Source of the DNA: Bugula neritina
Lineage: Eukaryota; Bryozoa; Gymnolaemata; Cheilostomatida; Bugulidae
DNA: 64,000 bases
Direction of reading: 5' to 3'
Assembly: GCA_964035545.1 (NCBI GenBank)
Contig: OZ037772.1
Coordinates: 11,659,818-11,723,817 of the forward strand
How positions within the stretch are numbered: the stretch's first letter is position 1; the number at the start of each line of letters is the position of its first letter. Of this stretch, positions 24,670-35,795 are shown one piece after another. The notes under the pieces are model-generated. The model searched no databases. It saw only the letters and a list, made by a program, of their open reading frames with translations, and was not told where the DNA came from. The position numbers and the translations under genes were made by a program.

Positions 24670-27600
24670 TCACTGCATAATTGTAGCAGCACGGTTAGAG
24701 TTATTTTTCTTATCAGTTCCCGATTTATCTCTCAACACAGCTAAAAGAAATCATAAACAAATTATTAGCACTTTTTAAAAATAATCATCAATTTTACCAA
24801 AAGGCATATCCATCGAGTTTTCTGAACTAAAATGTTGAACTATGGTAATGGAGAAAAGCTGTGCCTTATAAAATTTAAAAAATTTTTGAAAGAAATATTG
24901 TCCACATAGGTCTTTCAAGTTGTATTGTAGATAAAAACTTATAAAAACAAAAATGTTTAACTTGGGCTATATACTATCAACATTTTTCTCCAATTTCGAC
25001 ATAAACTTATGGTAGTAATTAAGCTCTTAAGCTAGTGCAATCTTTTAAAAAAATAATCTATGAATAGCCTTTAGAATAAATTGCATTTTAAAGGGCCTTT
25101 TATGTAGTATATTACCACAATTTTATAAAATTTTCTTATTTTTAATTGGAATTTTACCACTTCTAAAAGTACCGAACAGGTGCAGCTAAATTCTAAAGTG
25201 ATTAAAATCTTTATGCTCTGTTACTCTAAGAAATTACCAGTTATTCAAATCATCATATACTCATTTAAAAATAATCTGCTTTACAAGCACAATTTTCCTA
25301 GGAATAGAATACAGTTATTTTATTCAGCAACATGTAACACGATATACCTAACTTATAACTTTCAGGAGTTTTGTTCTTACTATCACCCGACTTGTTGGTG
25401 GAATCAGCAGTGAAACTTTCTGTAGATTCATCATCAGAACTTTCTTCAGCTGTGTGTCTGCTAGCCTCATCAGTGTTGGTTCCACTGGCACTTGGTGCGG
25501 GAGAAGCTGCATTGATACCATGAGAGCTGTCAGATCCTGAGCTATCAGTGGTCAAAAGTGAGGGACGAGAAGCTGATGGCCCAACTGTGCTACTAGTTTT
25601 CTCAGCGGAATTATACCAAACAGAAGATCTGGAGGGTGCATTCTGGAGGTTACTATCTGGACCTCGACTTCTGCTGGTTAGTCCACCTCTTTTTGAAATT
25701 TTCTCAATTGCACCTGTAGTATAAATAAATAAACACAAAAATATTACTCACAAAGCAAGTGTCTTGGTATATAAATTAACTGTTTCGGGTCAATTACATT
25801 GATAAAAGTACCATCTTTGCTGTTAATCAGAAGTTCCAGAACTTGGTAAGCTACCACAGTCTTCTTTGGTATTGTCATTATGTGTGTAAGGGCAAGGTCA
25901 TGATCATAAGTAGCGCCAACACCCTGAGAAGATACCATGTCCGTGTTCTGAACCGACATCTAAAAATTATATTGATGCAGTCACATTCACAAATAAAAAA
26001 TTGTAATAAAAGATGAAAATTATAATGAGATACGGCAGAAGCAAAAAGTTTATTCAGTTAAAATAGGTTTCATATATTTTAGCTTTTCTCTCATGAACAT
26101 ACAGTTTTTAACTATAATGCATTTTTATAATTCAAGCTAGTAGGAATTGAATTATTGTCATTTAGCTAGCACAACTTTTGATTTTTTAATTTCTAGCGAT
26201 TGAGTTGAAGTGTTGAAGTGAAAAAATCTTTGGTGTGTAGCTTCCATTTTAAATTTTCTTTTTAGCTGCATTTATATAGTGATATAAATTGAAAATGTAG
26301 ACGCAAAAGTCTGCATGCATAGGCAAGCAGTAAAGTTAATTAAACGAAGTTATATCATAACCTAGTAAGTATCTGCTTTGCTCTGTGTGTAGTTTTCACA
26401 TGGCCCCATCCTTAGTGTTACAGTGGAACCCTTAATTAAATAATTTAACATGCTTTTTTAGCCACTGAAACAATTATCAGTTATTGATAAAACTGATAAT
26501 AAATAGAAACAACCTTCAAGGAATATTACTATTGAAAGTAAAAGAAGCATAACAACTTACGCATACATAATATATATGCGTAAGTTGTTATGCTTCTTTT
26601 ACTTTCAATAGTAATATTACACATATAATATACGCACATCCACTTTTACTCCTGGCTTGGTATTGACAGTTAAATTAGTTTCTGTGACAGTCACTACATA
26701 GCCTGTGATCACTGCTATTGCTGGGTTGCCAAATTGGAATCGAGAGGTGTTTTCTATGCAGTCTTGAATCAATGGATGATTCGGCTTTAATTTCCTGCAG
26801 GATGTTTCAAACTAATGTATAACTACTATATTAATTATACATATATGATAATATGGTGTGGTTACTACATAAAATATTTTTATTAAACTGGTGTAGCTAC
26901 TATATATAATTATGATAAAATGATAAATGATAATGTATTGTTTTCTAGATATTTTATAGAGTAGAGATGTGAGACAAAGAATTATTTCTGACTTGGAATA
27001 TTATATTGTTATATGATTTCTCAGCCACTGGATCAGAACATGGTGAAGAAAGGAATATATTATACTTAAAGAAGTCTAATTAGTGGCTGCCCAATGCAAC
27101 TGGCGTGCCATGTGACCAGCTGAATCATAATAAAGTTTGTGATCAACAAGTTTTTACTAACGCATAGATTTGAAAAAAATAAAAAAACCTATTTAACCTA
27201 AATATTATCTAAAGATTTCTTTATTTGCTTTTAAATAGCTCTTATGTAACACAGCATTTTCACCTGTGAAATAAAATGTAAACATTATAATTACCTTTTT
27301 TTTAAATAATCAATGAATGGGCCAAGCTTTACTTGTTTAAAACGACATTGCCCAAAATCTGCATTCCAGTCAATAGATTTGATGCCATCCAGTTTCATGT
27401 TCATTATGCTCATCCAGTGACCTTTGATCTTAGAGGTGATCTTCAGTTTACTGCTGCAGTTGTGTGTTCCCAAGCCTTCATCCTGCCACTCTAGAGTATC
27501 CTAGAGCACAAATATGAATGAGAAGCTGCTGAATATATAATGGCCCGACATGGGAGAGAGCAGTCCTTAGCTAGATATATCCTATCCTAAAACCTTTTTT

Positions 27601-28675
27601 ATTACGGTAATCGTAGTGCGAGAAAACTCGCTTATATACGTGCCACACACAATGCGTGAGTTGTGAGTGCGAGAAATTTATTAGCTAATGATCTTGGAGT
27701 TTAACTTTACTGCTCTCCTACAGACGCTTGTTTTTAAACTATGTCATCGGCAAGACATTATAAAAGCAGAAATGCAAATTATATGAAACTGCTTTAATTC
27801 AGTTTGCTAAAAAAAGTGTTCTCGCTCAACATGTTGGACACACGAAAACCGGCACACGTCCAATATTTGGGCTAAACGGGTTTTCTCACACGTCACTGCC
27901 CTTACACCAAGTATATACCAAACATAGACTATGTTTATGCTATTTTTTACAAAATTAAGAATAAGTTTATCAGGTCTTGAGAGTGTGCCATCTTAAGAGA
28001 GCTGTTTTTCGTCATGTGTCAGATATAGTTATATTAAACAATTGCTTATTAAATACATATAATTTATGAATATTCATAAAAGTTTATATAGTCTCTATCC
28101 CTGTGAGAAACTCCTGATGGAAAGGGTTTTTGTTAAATCGGGCTAAGGAGTTATTCAGATGAGGCACAGGAGTAATTATGACTGGATGCTCTTCCTAACA
28201 TCACCAATAGCCTTTACTTGGTGCTTACTATAGTAAGCACTTAAGTAAAGGCTATTGGTGATGGTCTAAGTAAAGGCTATTGCCTATAGGCAAACTCTCT
28301 AACCTCTAGACCACGCGGCTCTCAACTACATATAATGTACGTATACCATGTTTATACTAAATTAACTAAACATAGACTATATGTTTATTAATTAGATGCT
28401 ATGTTTATACTAATTTTACCAAATTGTTTATAATTTATATATTATGCTTATTCTTAATTCACATATTAAACAAGAATGAATGAGTTTACCAAGCCTTGAG
28501 AGCAAGCCATCAAATCGTTGATGGTATAGCTGGTCACAGTATACCGACCCAATCGATCCCTTTGCACCATGGAAAAATTCTTGATATTCGAAGAAGATGC
28601 TAGTGAAGAGCAGGGAATGAGCTCATTGGCTGAAAGCTGTTCAGAAAGATACGTTACTGCCATGTTAAACATCAT
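24670..28675 (-). CDS. Gasdermin-like protein G3 (6 coding exons, 377 aa, intact tail)
   Basis: Exons: 28675-28490, 27500-27295, 26794-26638, 25959-25812, 25713-25348, 24740-24670; 1134 nt in frame. It has the same plan as G2. Pore-domain landmarks are LIPCSSLASSSNIKNFSMV, MKLDGIKSIDWNADFGQC, PAIAVITGYVVTVTETNLTV, and IPKKTVVAYQVLELLINSKD. Exon 2 begins with DTLEWQDEGLGTHNC where G1 and G2 have SSQKWQTKDL. The tail (about 122 aa) is Ser/Thr/Asp-rich, and the last exon reads AVLRDKSGTDKKNNSNRAAT before TGA, the least damaged version of the basic end. Known gasdermins are kept silent by a C-terminal helical domain; none is seen here, so control of this protein would have to differ or rest on the disordered tail (inference). 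A 44-bp-arm hairpin follows the exon-3 donor. Confidence 0.75.
26522..26618. repeat. Perfect hairpin, 44-bp arms and 9-base loop
   Basis: AATATTACTATTGAAAGTAA at 26522 begins an arm whose exact reverse complement ends at 26618; the arms meet at GCATA/TATGC around a short TA-rich loop. It starts about 14 bases after the donor of G3 coding exon 3 on the transcribed strand. It may be a recent foldback MITE, or a source of double-stranded RNA when the gene is transcribed. Confidence 0.9.
27600..27905. mobile_element. Possible small MITE
   Basis: GTAGTGCGAGAAAACTCG near 27611 and, inverted, CAGTGACGTGTGAGAAAACC near 27897 are imperfect terminal repeats around about 290 bp that is absent from the matching intron of G1 and G2. 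No clear target duplication was found, so the ends are uncertain. Confidence 0.35.
28085..28324 (-). mobile_element. tRNA-derived SINE, rearranged copy
   Basis: Read on the minus strand it starts with a tRNA-like head (GTGGTCTAGAGGTTAGAG, A box) and ends with the family's 3' body and tail (GGGTTTTTGTTAAA on the plus strand and CTCACAGGGATAGAGACTAT). The head contains a local inverted duplication of AAGTAAAGGCTATTGGTGAT, which has destroyed the B box. It lies in the G3 intron after coding exon 1. Confidence 0.75.
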
Positions 28676-28750
28676 CTAAAACACAAAAGTTTATAATGGT
28701 AATTATATTAATAAGGGTATAGTTGTAGTAATTGTCCAATTGGAGGGAAA

Positions 28751-28752
28751 TT

Positions 28753-28783
<31 letters not shown>

Positions 28784-28868
28784 CGCACACACGCACACAC
28801 GCACACACGCACACACGCACACACGCACACACGCACACACACACACGCACACACATATATATATATAT
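28751..28868. repeat. (CACACG)n / (CA)n microsatellite
   Basis: About 118 bp of CA repeats with regular CG interruptions, ending in TATATATA, just upstream of G3 coding exon 1. Open frames in both directions across it are repeat artefacts. Confidence 0.95.
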
Positions 28869-30234
28869 ACTGCAGTAATCGATTAATAAATATGCACTGC
28901 AGATAAGCACACATTGGATTGGCTGCTTTAGGGTAAATTATTTGTAATAAAACATTTATCTGCAATAGATATACTGAAGGCAATTGTTTTGTTATTCACT
29001 GTTGAACGGGCAGCAAGAACGACTAGTTGAAATCTTTGACAAAATATGTAATAATATGCTCTTAGAAATCATCATTAATTAGCTACATGATAAGTCTAAG
29101 TAATGCAAAAGGTTTAATAATTATTACTTTAACTAGGAAGAAAAATGCAGTTTATTGATACATGCAAGTCTTACTTCAAATCAAAAGTCAATTATTTCTT
29201 TGCTTTACGTGAGCACAAGGACATATATGTCCTATAAAATCTATAAGGCAAGATTTGAGAATTCTTGTTAGCCAATGCATATATGTTAGAAAAAACGTAA
29301 GAAGTAAAAAATTAAAATGAATCGATTAAATAAATAAAAACTATATTATATTGTTTTAATTTACTTGGAGATAATATTGCAATTCTTTTGTTGATGAATA
29401 TAGAAAAAGTTCAATTTAAATGTAAGGCCTACTACTAATATTGACACACTAGACACTAGCTCCCCTCCACCCCCCCCCCCAACTATTTGCGGGCACTTCG
29501 TTTATATTAACATACCATCTTATCAACATATATATCAATGTCAATAGTATTGTAAAGAAACTGTTTGCTGAAAAACGTACTAATGGCATCACGCTATATT
29601 CAACTCTAAGTAAAACTAATTTGCTATAGTAGTAATTGGTCCGAGTAGGCATATTATAATTGTAGATAAAACGAAAAAATAATATGTTATAGATAAGAAG
29701 CAGGGTTAGGAGAGCAGCATACCGAAATTTATAGTCAAATTAAAGAGGTTGATGTCTGAAAGTTTTCTACACTTTTGCTGCACTTAGAAATATAATTCAC
29801 TTATCGTAATGCTAATGTAGTAATACCAGTAATGGTAGATATTCTCCAGTCCTTAGTGCTATTTATAGTATCACCAACTGCAATAAAGCAATAAGTTATA
29901 GCACTGTTAGAAGCGGTAACAATAATACTAATGGTACTATGTAGTTATACTGCACTACCTAGCATTATTAATATTACTATTGATTTTACCAAAGCATAGA
30001 TTTATTTATTTATTTACTACACTTCGGCAGATTAGAAATAATAAAAAACTGCCAGCTTGTAAGAATACATTCAGCTTAAAAAAGTGTAGCATGGACAATT
30101 ATTTTGCTATTCATGTATCGAACCTAATTTATTATAGTGATGCTAGAATCCAAAAATTAAAATACATACCTATATCTATGCATGATAATAATTTCATTTT
30201 ATGTTGTTTTCACAATTATTAGTAGTTGTCTCAC

Positions 30235-30290
30235 CTTGCAATGTTGAGCTGGGAAAAGATCTGGTGTCTGCGAATCCTTACACTTGCACT
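30235..30290 (-). other. Probable 5' leader exon of gasdermin G3
   Basis: Matches the G2 leader: CTTTTCCCAGCTCAACATTG then CAAG and the donor GTGAGA at 30229-30234. The reading TPDLFPAQHCK is open into the G3 start Met, but a stop lies about a dozen codons upstream, so translation from this exon would need a non-standard start. Most likely 5' untranslated. The left limit is a guess. Confidence 0.45.
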
Positions 30291-30815
30291 ACGTAGAATA
30301 TAGATGGTAAAGCACACTGTTAAGTATTGCTGACAGCAAGCAGCTTATAACTAACTTGTTACTGCAAGCAGGTTACTGCAACATGCTATCAGTGCACCTG
30401 TTCACAGGCTGCATTCCTATAATAAAAGTGTTTATTTTATCTGCCAGCTCCAGTATTACATATCAACATTGAGGATATGTTGCTTCAAGTAGAATAGATA
30501 CCTGTGTCAACCAATATTGTATCCAATGCAAACAATCAATTAGAGAAAATGTATTGCTTAAATTACTCTATAACAAGAATTAACTGCAAGTTATTTCAAT
30601 ATTGATGTTTAGGAATTGCATAAAGATCGAATTTGGAGTAATCTATTTTGCTGTTTTATTTGGCAAAGGTGAGAATTGGGCTTTTAGCTTTAAGAATTAA
30701 CTATGCTACAACACTCAGTCTTTGAAAGTCTTATCTTACAACTATAGGTATACTATTATATATATAGTAATAAGTATAGTAGTAACCTGATGCATGCTTC
30801 ATCAAGGTAATAGAA

Positions 30816-31028
30816 ACTCACGCAATTTTATAGTCGCTATCCCTGTGAGAAACCCCTGGCAGAAAGGGTTTTTGTTAAAGAGGGCTAAGGACTTTTTCAA
30901 ATGAGGCACAGGAGAAATTTCGACTGGATGCTCTTCCTAACATCACCAATGGCCTTTGTCCGGGCTCGAACCCGTGACCTTCGTGCTTACTAGACAAACG
31001 CTCTAACCCCTAGATACCGGCTGCTCCC
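30816..31028 (-). mobile_element. tRNA-derived SINE with 16-bp target duplication
   Basis: The minus-strand element has an A box (TAGGGGTTAGAGCG), a B box (GGTTCGAGCC, as GGCTCGAACC on the plus strand), a body with AGCATCCAGTCGAAATT, and a tail AAAAACCCTTTCTGCCAGGG. It is flanked by the perfect repeat CATCAAGGTAATAGAA at 30800-30815 and 31029-31044. The paralogous site upstream of G2 (about 23090) is empty. Confidence 0.92.
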
Positions 31029-31859
31029 CATCAAGGTAATAGAACTCTATGCTAAAAGCTGATTGCAGAAGCAATATAAAGTTATAGAGGTAAGAAATTA
31101 CAAATGACTAGATTCTTGAAAATTAAAAGATGACAGTTCTAGTATTCTGTGCAAAACTTGTTTATAAACAGTTAAACAGAGAATTGCCAAACTTAGCATA
31201 AAATAAAAGCTGGATCTACAAATTCTTATGCAGTTTACAGAGTTGTTTTGATAATAGCTGCACTCTCAGTGGAAGCTGCTGAAACATTTTGGCCCACATT
31301 GTAATAAATAGCAAACATTTCATATATAATTAAGCTACCACTGCTATTACTGCTATATACTGTGTTTTGTAAATCATTATTTTGAAATACTAGCTTTCGA
31401 AGAAAAATTGTTTTTCAATCTTAACACTTATAGTTTTAAAGGAAAAACCATATTTTAGGAAACAGCCCAAATAGAAAAAAATTGCTTTTAAGCGCAACTA
31501 TATTCCAAATTATTTGCTATTTTTAAAAAAAGTGTCTGTTTTAGATAAATATCATTTGATGTTTTCCTTAAACATAGCTTTTCAAAATATTTTAAAATCT
31601 CTTAGGGCTCATATAATATAATAATTTAAACTGAAAATATTGCATTTTACTTTTACAGGCCAAGGTTTTCTTAAGTGCAACAATATTCATGTCTTTAACA
31701 GTGATATTTTCTCAAAGCATTAGGCTATATAAACTTAAAAGAGCTGTTTTATAAATATTTATACGAGTACATTGTAATTTGAAGTTGAAAAAAACAGTTG
31801 ATGTAAAACTGGGTCAGAATTTGTTGTTTAATGAATTATAGTAGAAGTTAAACTCGAGA

Positions 31860-32060
31860 CGACTAGGACATCTCGAGAGGATGGACCCTATAATAGCTGT
31901 TTACCTATAGACAACTTCTTAATATTCGCAGCTGAAAGAAGGTAAACTTAATCAAGGAAGGCCCAGATTAAGATTTATTAAGAGATAGCTGACTTAAAGG
32001 AAGGTTAAATTGTAAAGAAGGGTGGAGATGTTTAATTAAACCAAACTGAAAACAGTCATC
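31860..32060 (+). mobile_element. Possible LINE C-terminal relic
   Basis: A plus-strand frame reads QGRPRLRFIKR followed by stops and then TVIVLSTDCHDD. The first peptide resembles the GRP-x-LR-[FY]-K-D motif that ends many non-LTR reverse transcriptase proteins. The evidence is thin. Confidence 0.3.
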
Positions 32061-32271
32061 GTCCTTTCAACAGACTGCCATGATGATATAATAAAATTGT
32101 TAGTGTACTTTAGTCAAATTTATTTCTACACATTGAGGAAAGAATAACAGGAAGTTCAGGGAGGAAGCATAGAGCGAGTTGTAACTAATCAAAGGTGCTG
32201 AAAACTCATAACTTTGTGAGTTGTTGTTTGGTATAAGACTTGTTGAATATAAGCTATAGCCATTCGCTGAC

Positions 32272-34333
32272 TTAGGCTGGCAGCAGTTTTACTTTAATCT
32301 CTCCACAGTTATCTGAGTGTGGTATATGATGATTTATCAGTAAATCCTCCTGAAAAAAATGTAAAAGAAATGTCTGACTTTTGAAGTTTTAAAAAATGCT
32401 ACATTTTAATTTAGTTATGTATTATTTATTATGCAGTTTAGTTTATGTAATTATCTTGCAAAAGATCTGTTTTTTTATAAAATGCTAGTAGTTTGCAATT
32501 GACCAACTGAATTGGTTGTTTTTGAATAATAATTTACACTGGCAAATATAATATAATAATATAATAAAACAATATATTATAAGAAATTTTGTTCATTCAA
32601 CCCACTAAATAAAAGATATATAATATTTTTAAACTCTATGTCAACCAAGAAGTTGTAAACTATATGCATAAAATTAAATAAACATAAAAATAGCATTATA
32701 TATATTATAAGAAATTTTAGATATAATAACTATACTGAGCATAATACAAATATTAAATTTTGGTATATTCTTATTATGATATATTATATAATAAATTAAT
32801 ATATCATCTATAAGGGATAATTTAGAGCATAATACAAAAGCAAATAAACAGAATATTATATTGCTAGTAAGATAATACCCATATGTTTCCAGCAGATCTT
32901 GTCTGTAAATCATCCAAGAATTTGTGTAAAATTGCCACAATAATTGTAAAGTATTCCAATCTGTAATGCTGCAAGGCATGGCACATGATTTGTCTTCCAT
33001 GGTCAAGCAACTATAAAATAAAATTAATCAATTGATTTTATCTCAGAAAAATGACAGTTAGTATGATAGTTAGTATGAAAGACTGAGAACTGACTTACTA
33101 TTGCTGTTTCTGGCCAGGAAGGCAGTTTACCCGTCTCGTAAAACTCTTTCATATACTTTGTGTGCTGGAGAACCATTATGAGCTCTTCACCAGTTGCAGT
33201 ATTGAGACTTATCTCCTCCGACAAAGTAGAGCCAAACAACTTAACTGAGTAAGTATAGGACACCGTGATTACATAGCAGGCAGCTGCCAGCTGCCAGAAG
33301 GTCTTACAAACTTGCAGACATTTTAGTTTAAAAACTAAACAAGTTAAAAATCATGAAGTATTCTTTTAATTATTTTGGTAGATAATTTTATATTATTTTA
33401 ATAAACAGAGTATTACTCCTAGATATGTGTTGTATATATAATAATATATTTCTTGGTTAAAGCCTTCAAGTTTCTCAAATTTTATCTCATCTATGTAAGT
33501 ATAAAACAAAGAAATTATTGCTTTTTCATTTAAAATAGGTAAGTCTTGTCCGTTTGTAATTGCAGTTTTGATTCGAGTAGTTGTTATTATTAAACTACCA
33601 ACATATCAAAATAATACAAATATAATACAATAATGCAAATCTGTTTGGATTCATCTCACCTAGTCTTTCCAAAACAGCCTTTTCAACCACAAACAGAGGA
33701 ATAAACTCAATTTCCTGTTTACCAAGTGCACGCTCTGCAGAAGTCAATGTTATGCAACTCTTTGCCAAGTCCGTTTCTTTTATACTACAACAAAAGTACT
33801 CTAGTTTAGTCAAAACAAGATGGCAACAGTTTAAAAAATAAAAATATAACCTTTGAATGAAGTTCAAAGATTAATTGTACTCTTTTAACAGGTTTTTTTA
33901 GCTATACTAAAAACTTTCATTCTAAATGTTCTACACACATGCATGGCTTAATAGCACAAAGTAAAGCTTTTCGAGTTTTTAATAGTTTATGTTGAAGTAA
34001 TGCTTCATGTAAAAAAGTGTTTTGTTGTTTTTATTATAGAGATAACAAATTATTATTAGTAAAAACATAAATTAAAAATAATTTCAACATAAAACTTTAG
34101 AAAGCATTAAGTTGATTTACCTTATCTTTTTACTATTTATAACAAATCATGGCACGCTGGTTTTGAAACAATTTACAGGAGAGCTAGGATTTTAAAAACA
34201 GGGCTTGAAAAGCTATGCTGTAAGAAGACAGCTTGTCCAACTTTCATATTTCACTAATTTGCACTAACCTCTGATGGACAAATGTAACCAGCATTTGCTT
34301 GTTGCCAGGCAACGGAAGTTCAACTTCATTCAT
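32272..34333 (-). CDS. Gene C: short third member of the A/B family, lacking the zinc domain (5 exons, 181 aa)
   Basis: Exons: 34333-34269, 33784-33660, 33244-33099, 33010-32879, 32349-32272; 546 nt in frame. Exons 3 (146 nt) and 4 (132 nt) have exactly the lengths of those in A and B, and all four introns have the same phase (2, 1, 0, 0). Conserved positions include NKQMLVTFV in exon 1 (NKQVFVSYI in A), KEFYETG..PSWPETA in exon 3 (KEFYSG..PTWSDMA in A), and the NIW end of exon 4 (DFW in A). Exon 5 starts EDLL where A and B start DELL, so it is the same splice, but it encodes only 25 residues (ending EIKVKLLPA) with one Cys. The region is probably all helical. I do not recognise the family. 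C could be a regulator or a competitor of A/B, or a gene losing function. Confidence 0.75.
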
Positions 34334-35795
34334 TTTTGACTGAAATATTAATAATTGCAGAGAAACTTCTCTTAACTATAGCATAGTAGGGGGTCTTGAA
34401 GCTTACTTTAGGCTTTTCAGCTAAAACAAAAAGCTACATATAAACTCCTGAAAGCTTGTTGACACGTGTTGAGTCATCTTCAGAACTAACAGTGTCATTC
34501 GAAAGCTATCACAATTCAATGAAGAGAAGCTGTTGATTGACCTTGCACAATTGGTCAAATGTTACCAACTATATAAGCACAAACTTGACCTATTTATCAA
34601 TGAGTTTTCAGTCAGAAATTTATATGATCAGCCTTATAAATTATCAGACAACAGTAGCTATAGAACATATCATGAATTGCATTCTACAATTCAATATCTC
34701 TGCTGCTATGACTGCAGTGTGATTTGCTGATTAAATTTTGTTATAGACTCTTAGCTCCATTTATCCCATTCATTCACTTGACACAAATATGTATTAATTC
34801 AACAAGAGATTTTACTTAAAATTAGCTAAACTACTAATAGTAATACAGCTATTAATTAGATATGTAAGGATTGTGTACTGAAAAGGAAATCAGCACCTAT
34901 GTAGAAAAGTCACAGCATTTTTGCTTATAAATGGTATTGATTGATTGAATTAATTAAATTTATGAAGAAAAATAAAGAAATAAGGCTATAAAAATTTTCC
35001 ACTGATACTTCTGGCTTACCTGTAGATGAATTTTTGTTAATATTTTATGTGTTTTTTTATAAATACTTGAAAGAATGTTCTTTCAAATTTTCAATGCATT
35101 TTTTACATTATTGTGAAATCAAAAAGTAATTATTTGCTATATTAATTTATGGATAACTAATCATAATTGTTATAGCTGGAAGACATGCATACACTAACAT
35201 ATAAGAAATTTGATTTGCAGAAAAAAATATAAAATATATAAAGAATAAACTTAGTGTGCAACACAAAAGTTATATAAACTTGATAATTCACACTATTATA
35301 AAAGAAACAAAGAAATTAGTTTGAATTTTCTAAATAACACATAACATATCTAATTATATAACAGAGAATTTACACTAGTTATAATTGTTCTATTAATCAT
35401 GCAAGATTAAATGATAAAATATATAATAATTAAATGCTATTAAAGTTATTCAGATATTAATATAGTTTCTAAAAGTTATAAACTACAGGTTAACGCCTGA
35501 CATACAAAAATATTACAGATAAAAAGTAACAACAATTGTTTATGAAAATCTAAAACATAACTGAAAAGATTACACAATAAAAACATAAAATAAATAATTA
35601 GCTTTTTTTTAAGGAAAAATTTGACTAGAATTTAGAAAGAAATATTGTCAACACTGTCATTATAAAGCATGATAGCAAGTTTCAAACTTCAGTCAGCAAA
35701 AATTGAATAATTGAGGTAATTTTCAAGTTGAATGAATGTCTTTCAAAGCTAATAAGTTTTTCTATGATTATATTTTTTTTAAAAACAAACTTAAG
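34334..35795. other. Spacer between the channel gene and gene C
   Basis: AT-rich, no gene recognised. The channel's 3' untranslated region must run into it from 35795. A possible 5' leader of gene C lies upstream of the acceptor TTTCAG that ends about six bases before its start Met. Confidence 0.5.

Larger units (their letters stand above)
30291..32271. other. Spacer between gene C and G3
   Basis: Holds G3-unit upstream sequence (to about 31120), the SINE at 30816-31028, a weak LINE relic at about 31860-32060, and two possible minus-strand poly(A) signals for gene C (AATAAA at 32119-32124 and 31974-31979). Otherwise AT-rich with no gene recognised. Confidence 0.55.
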
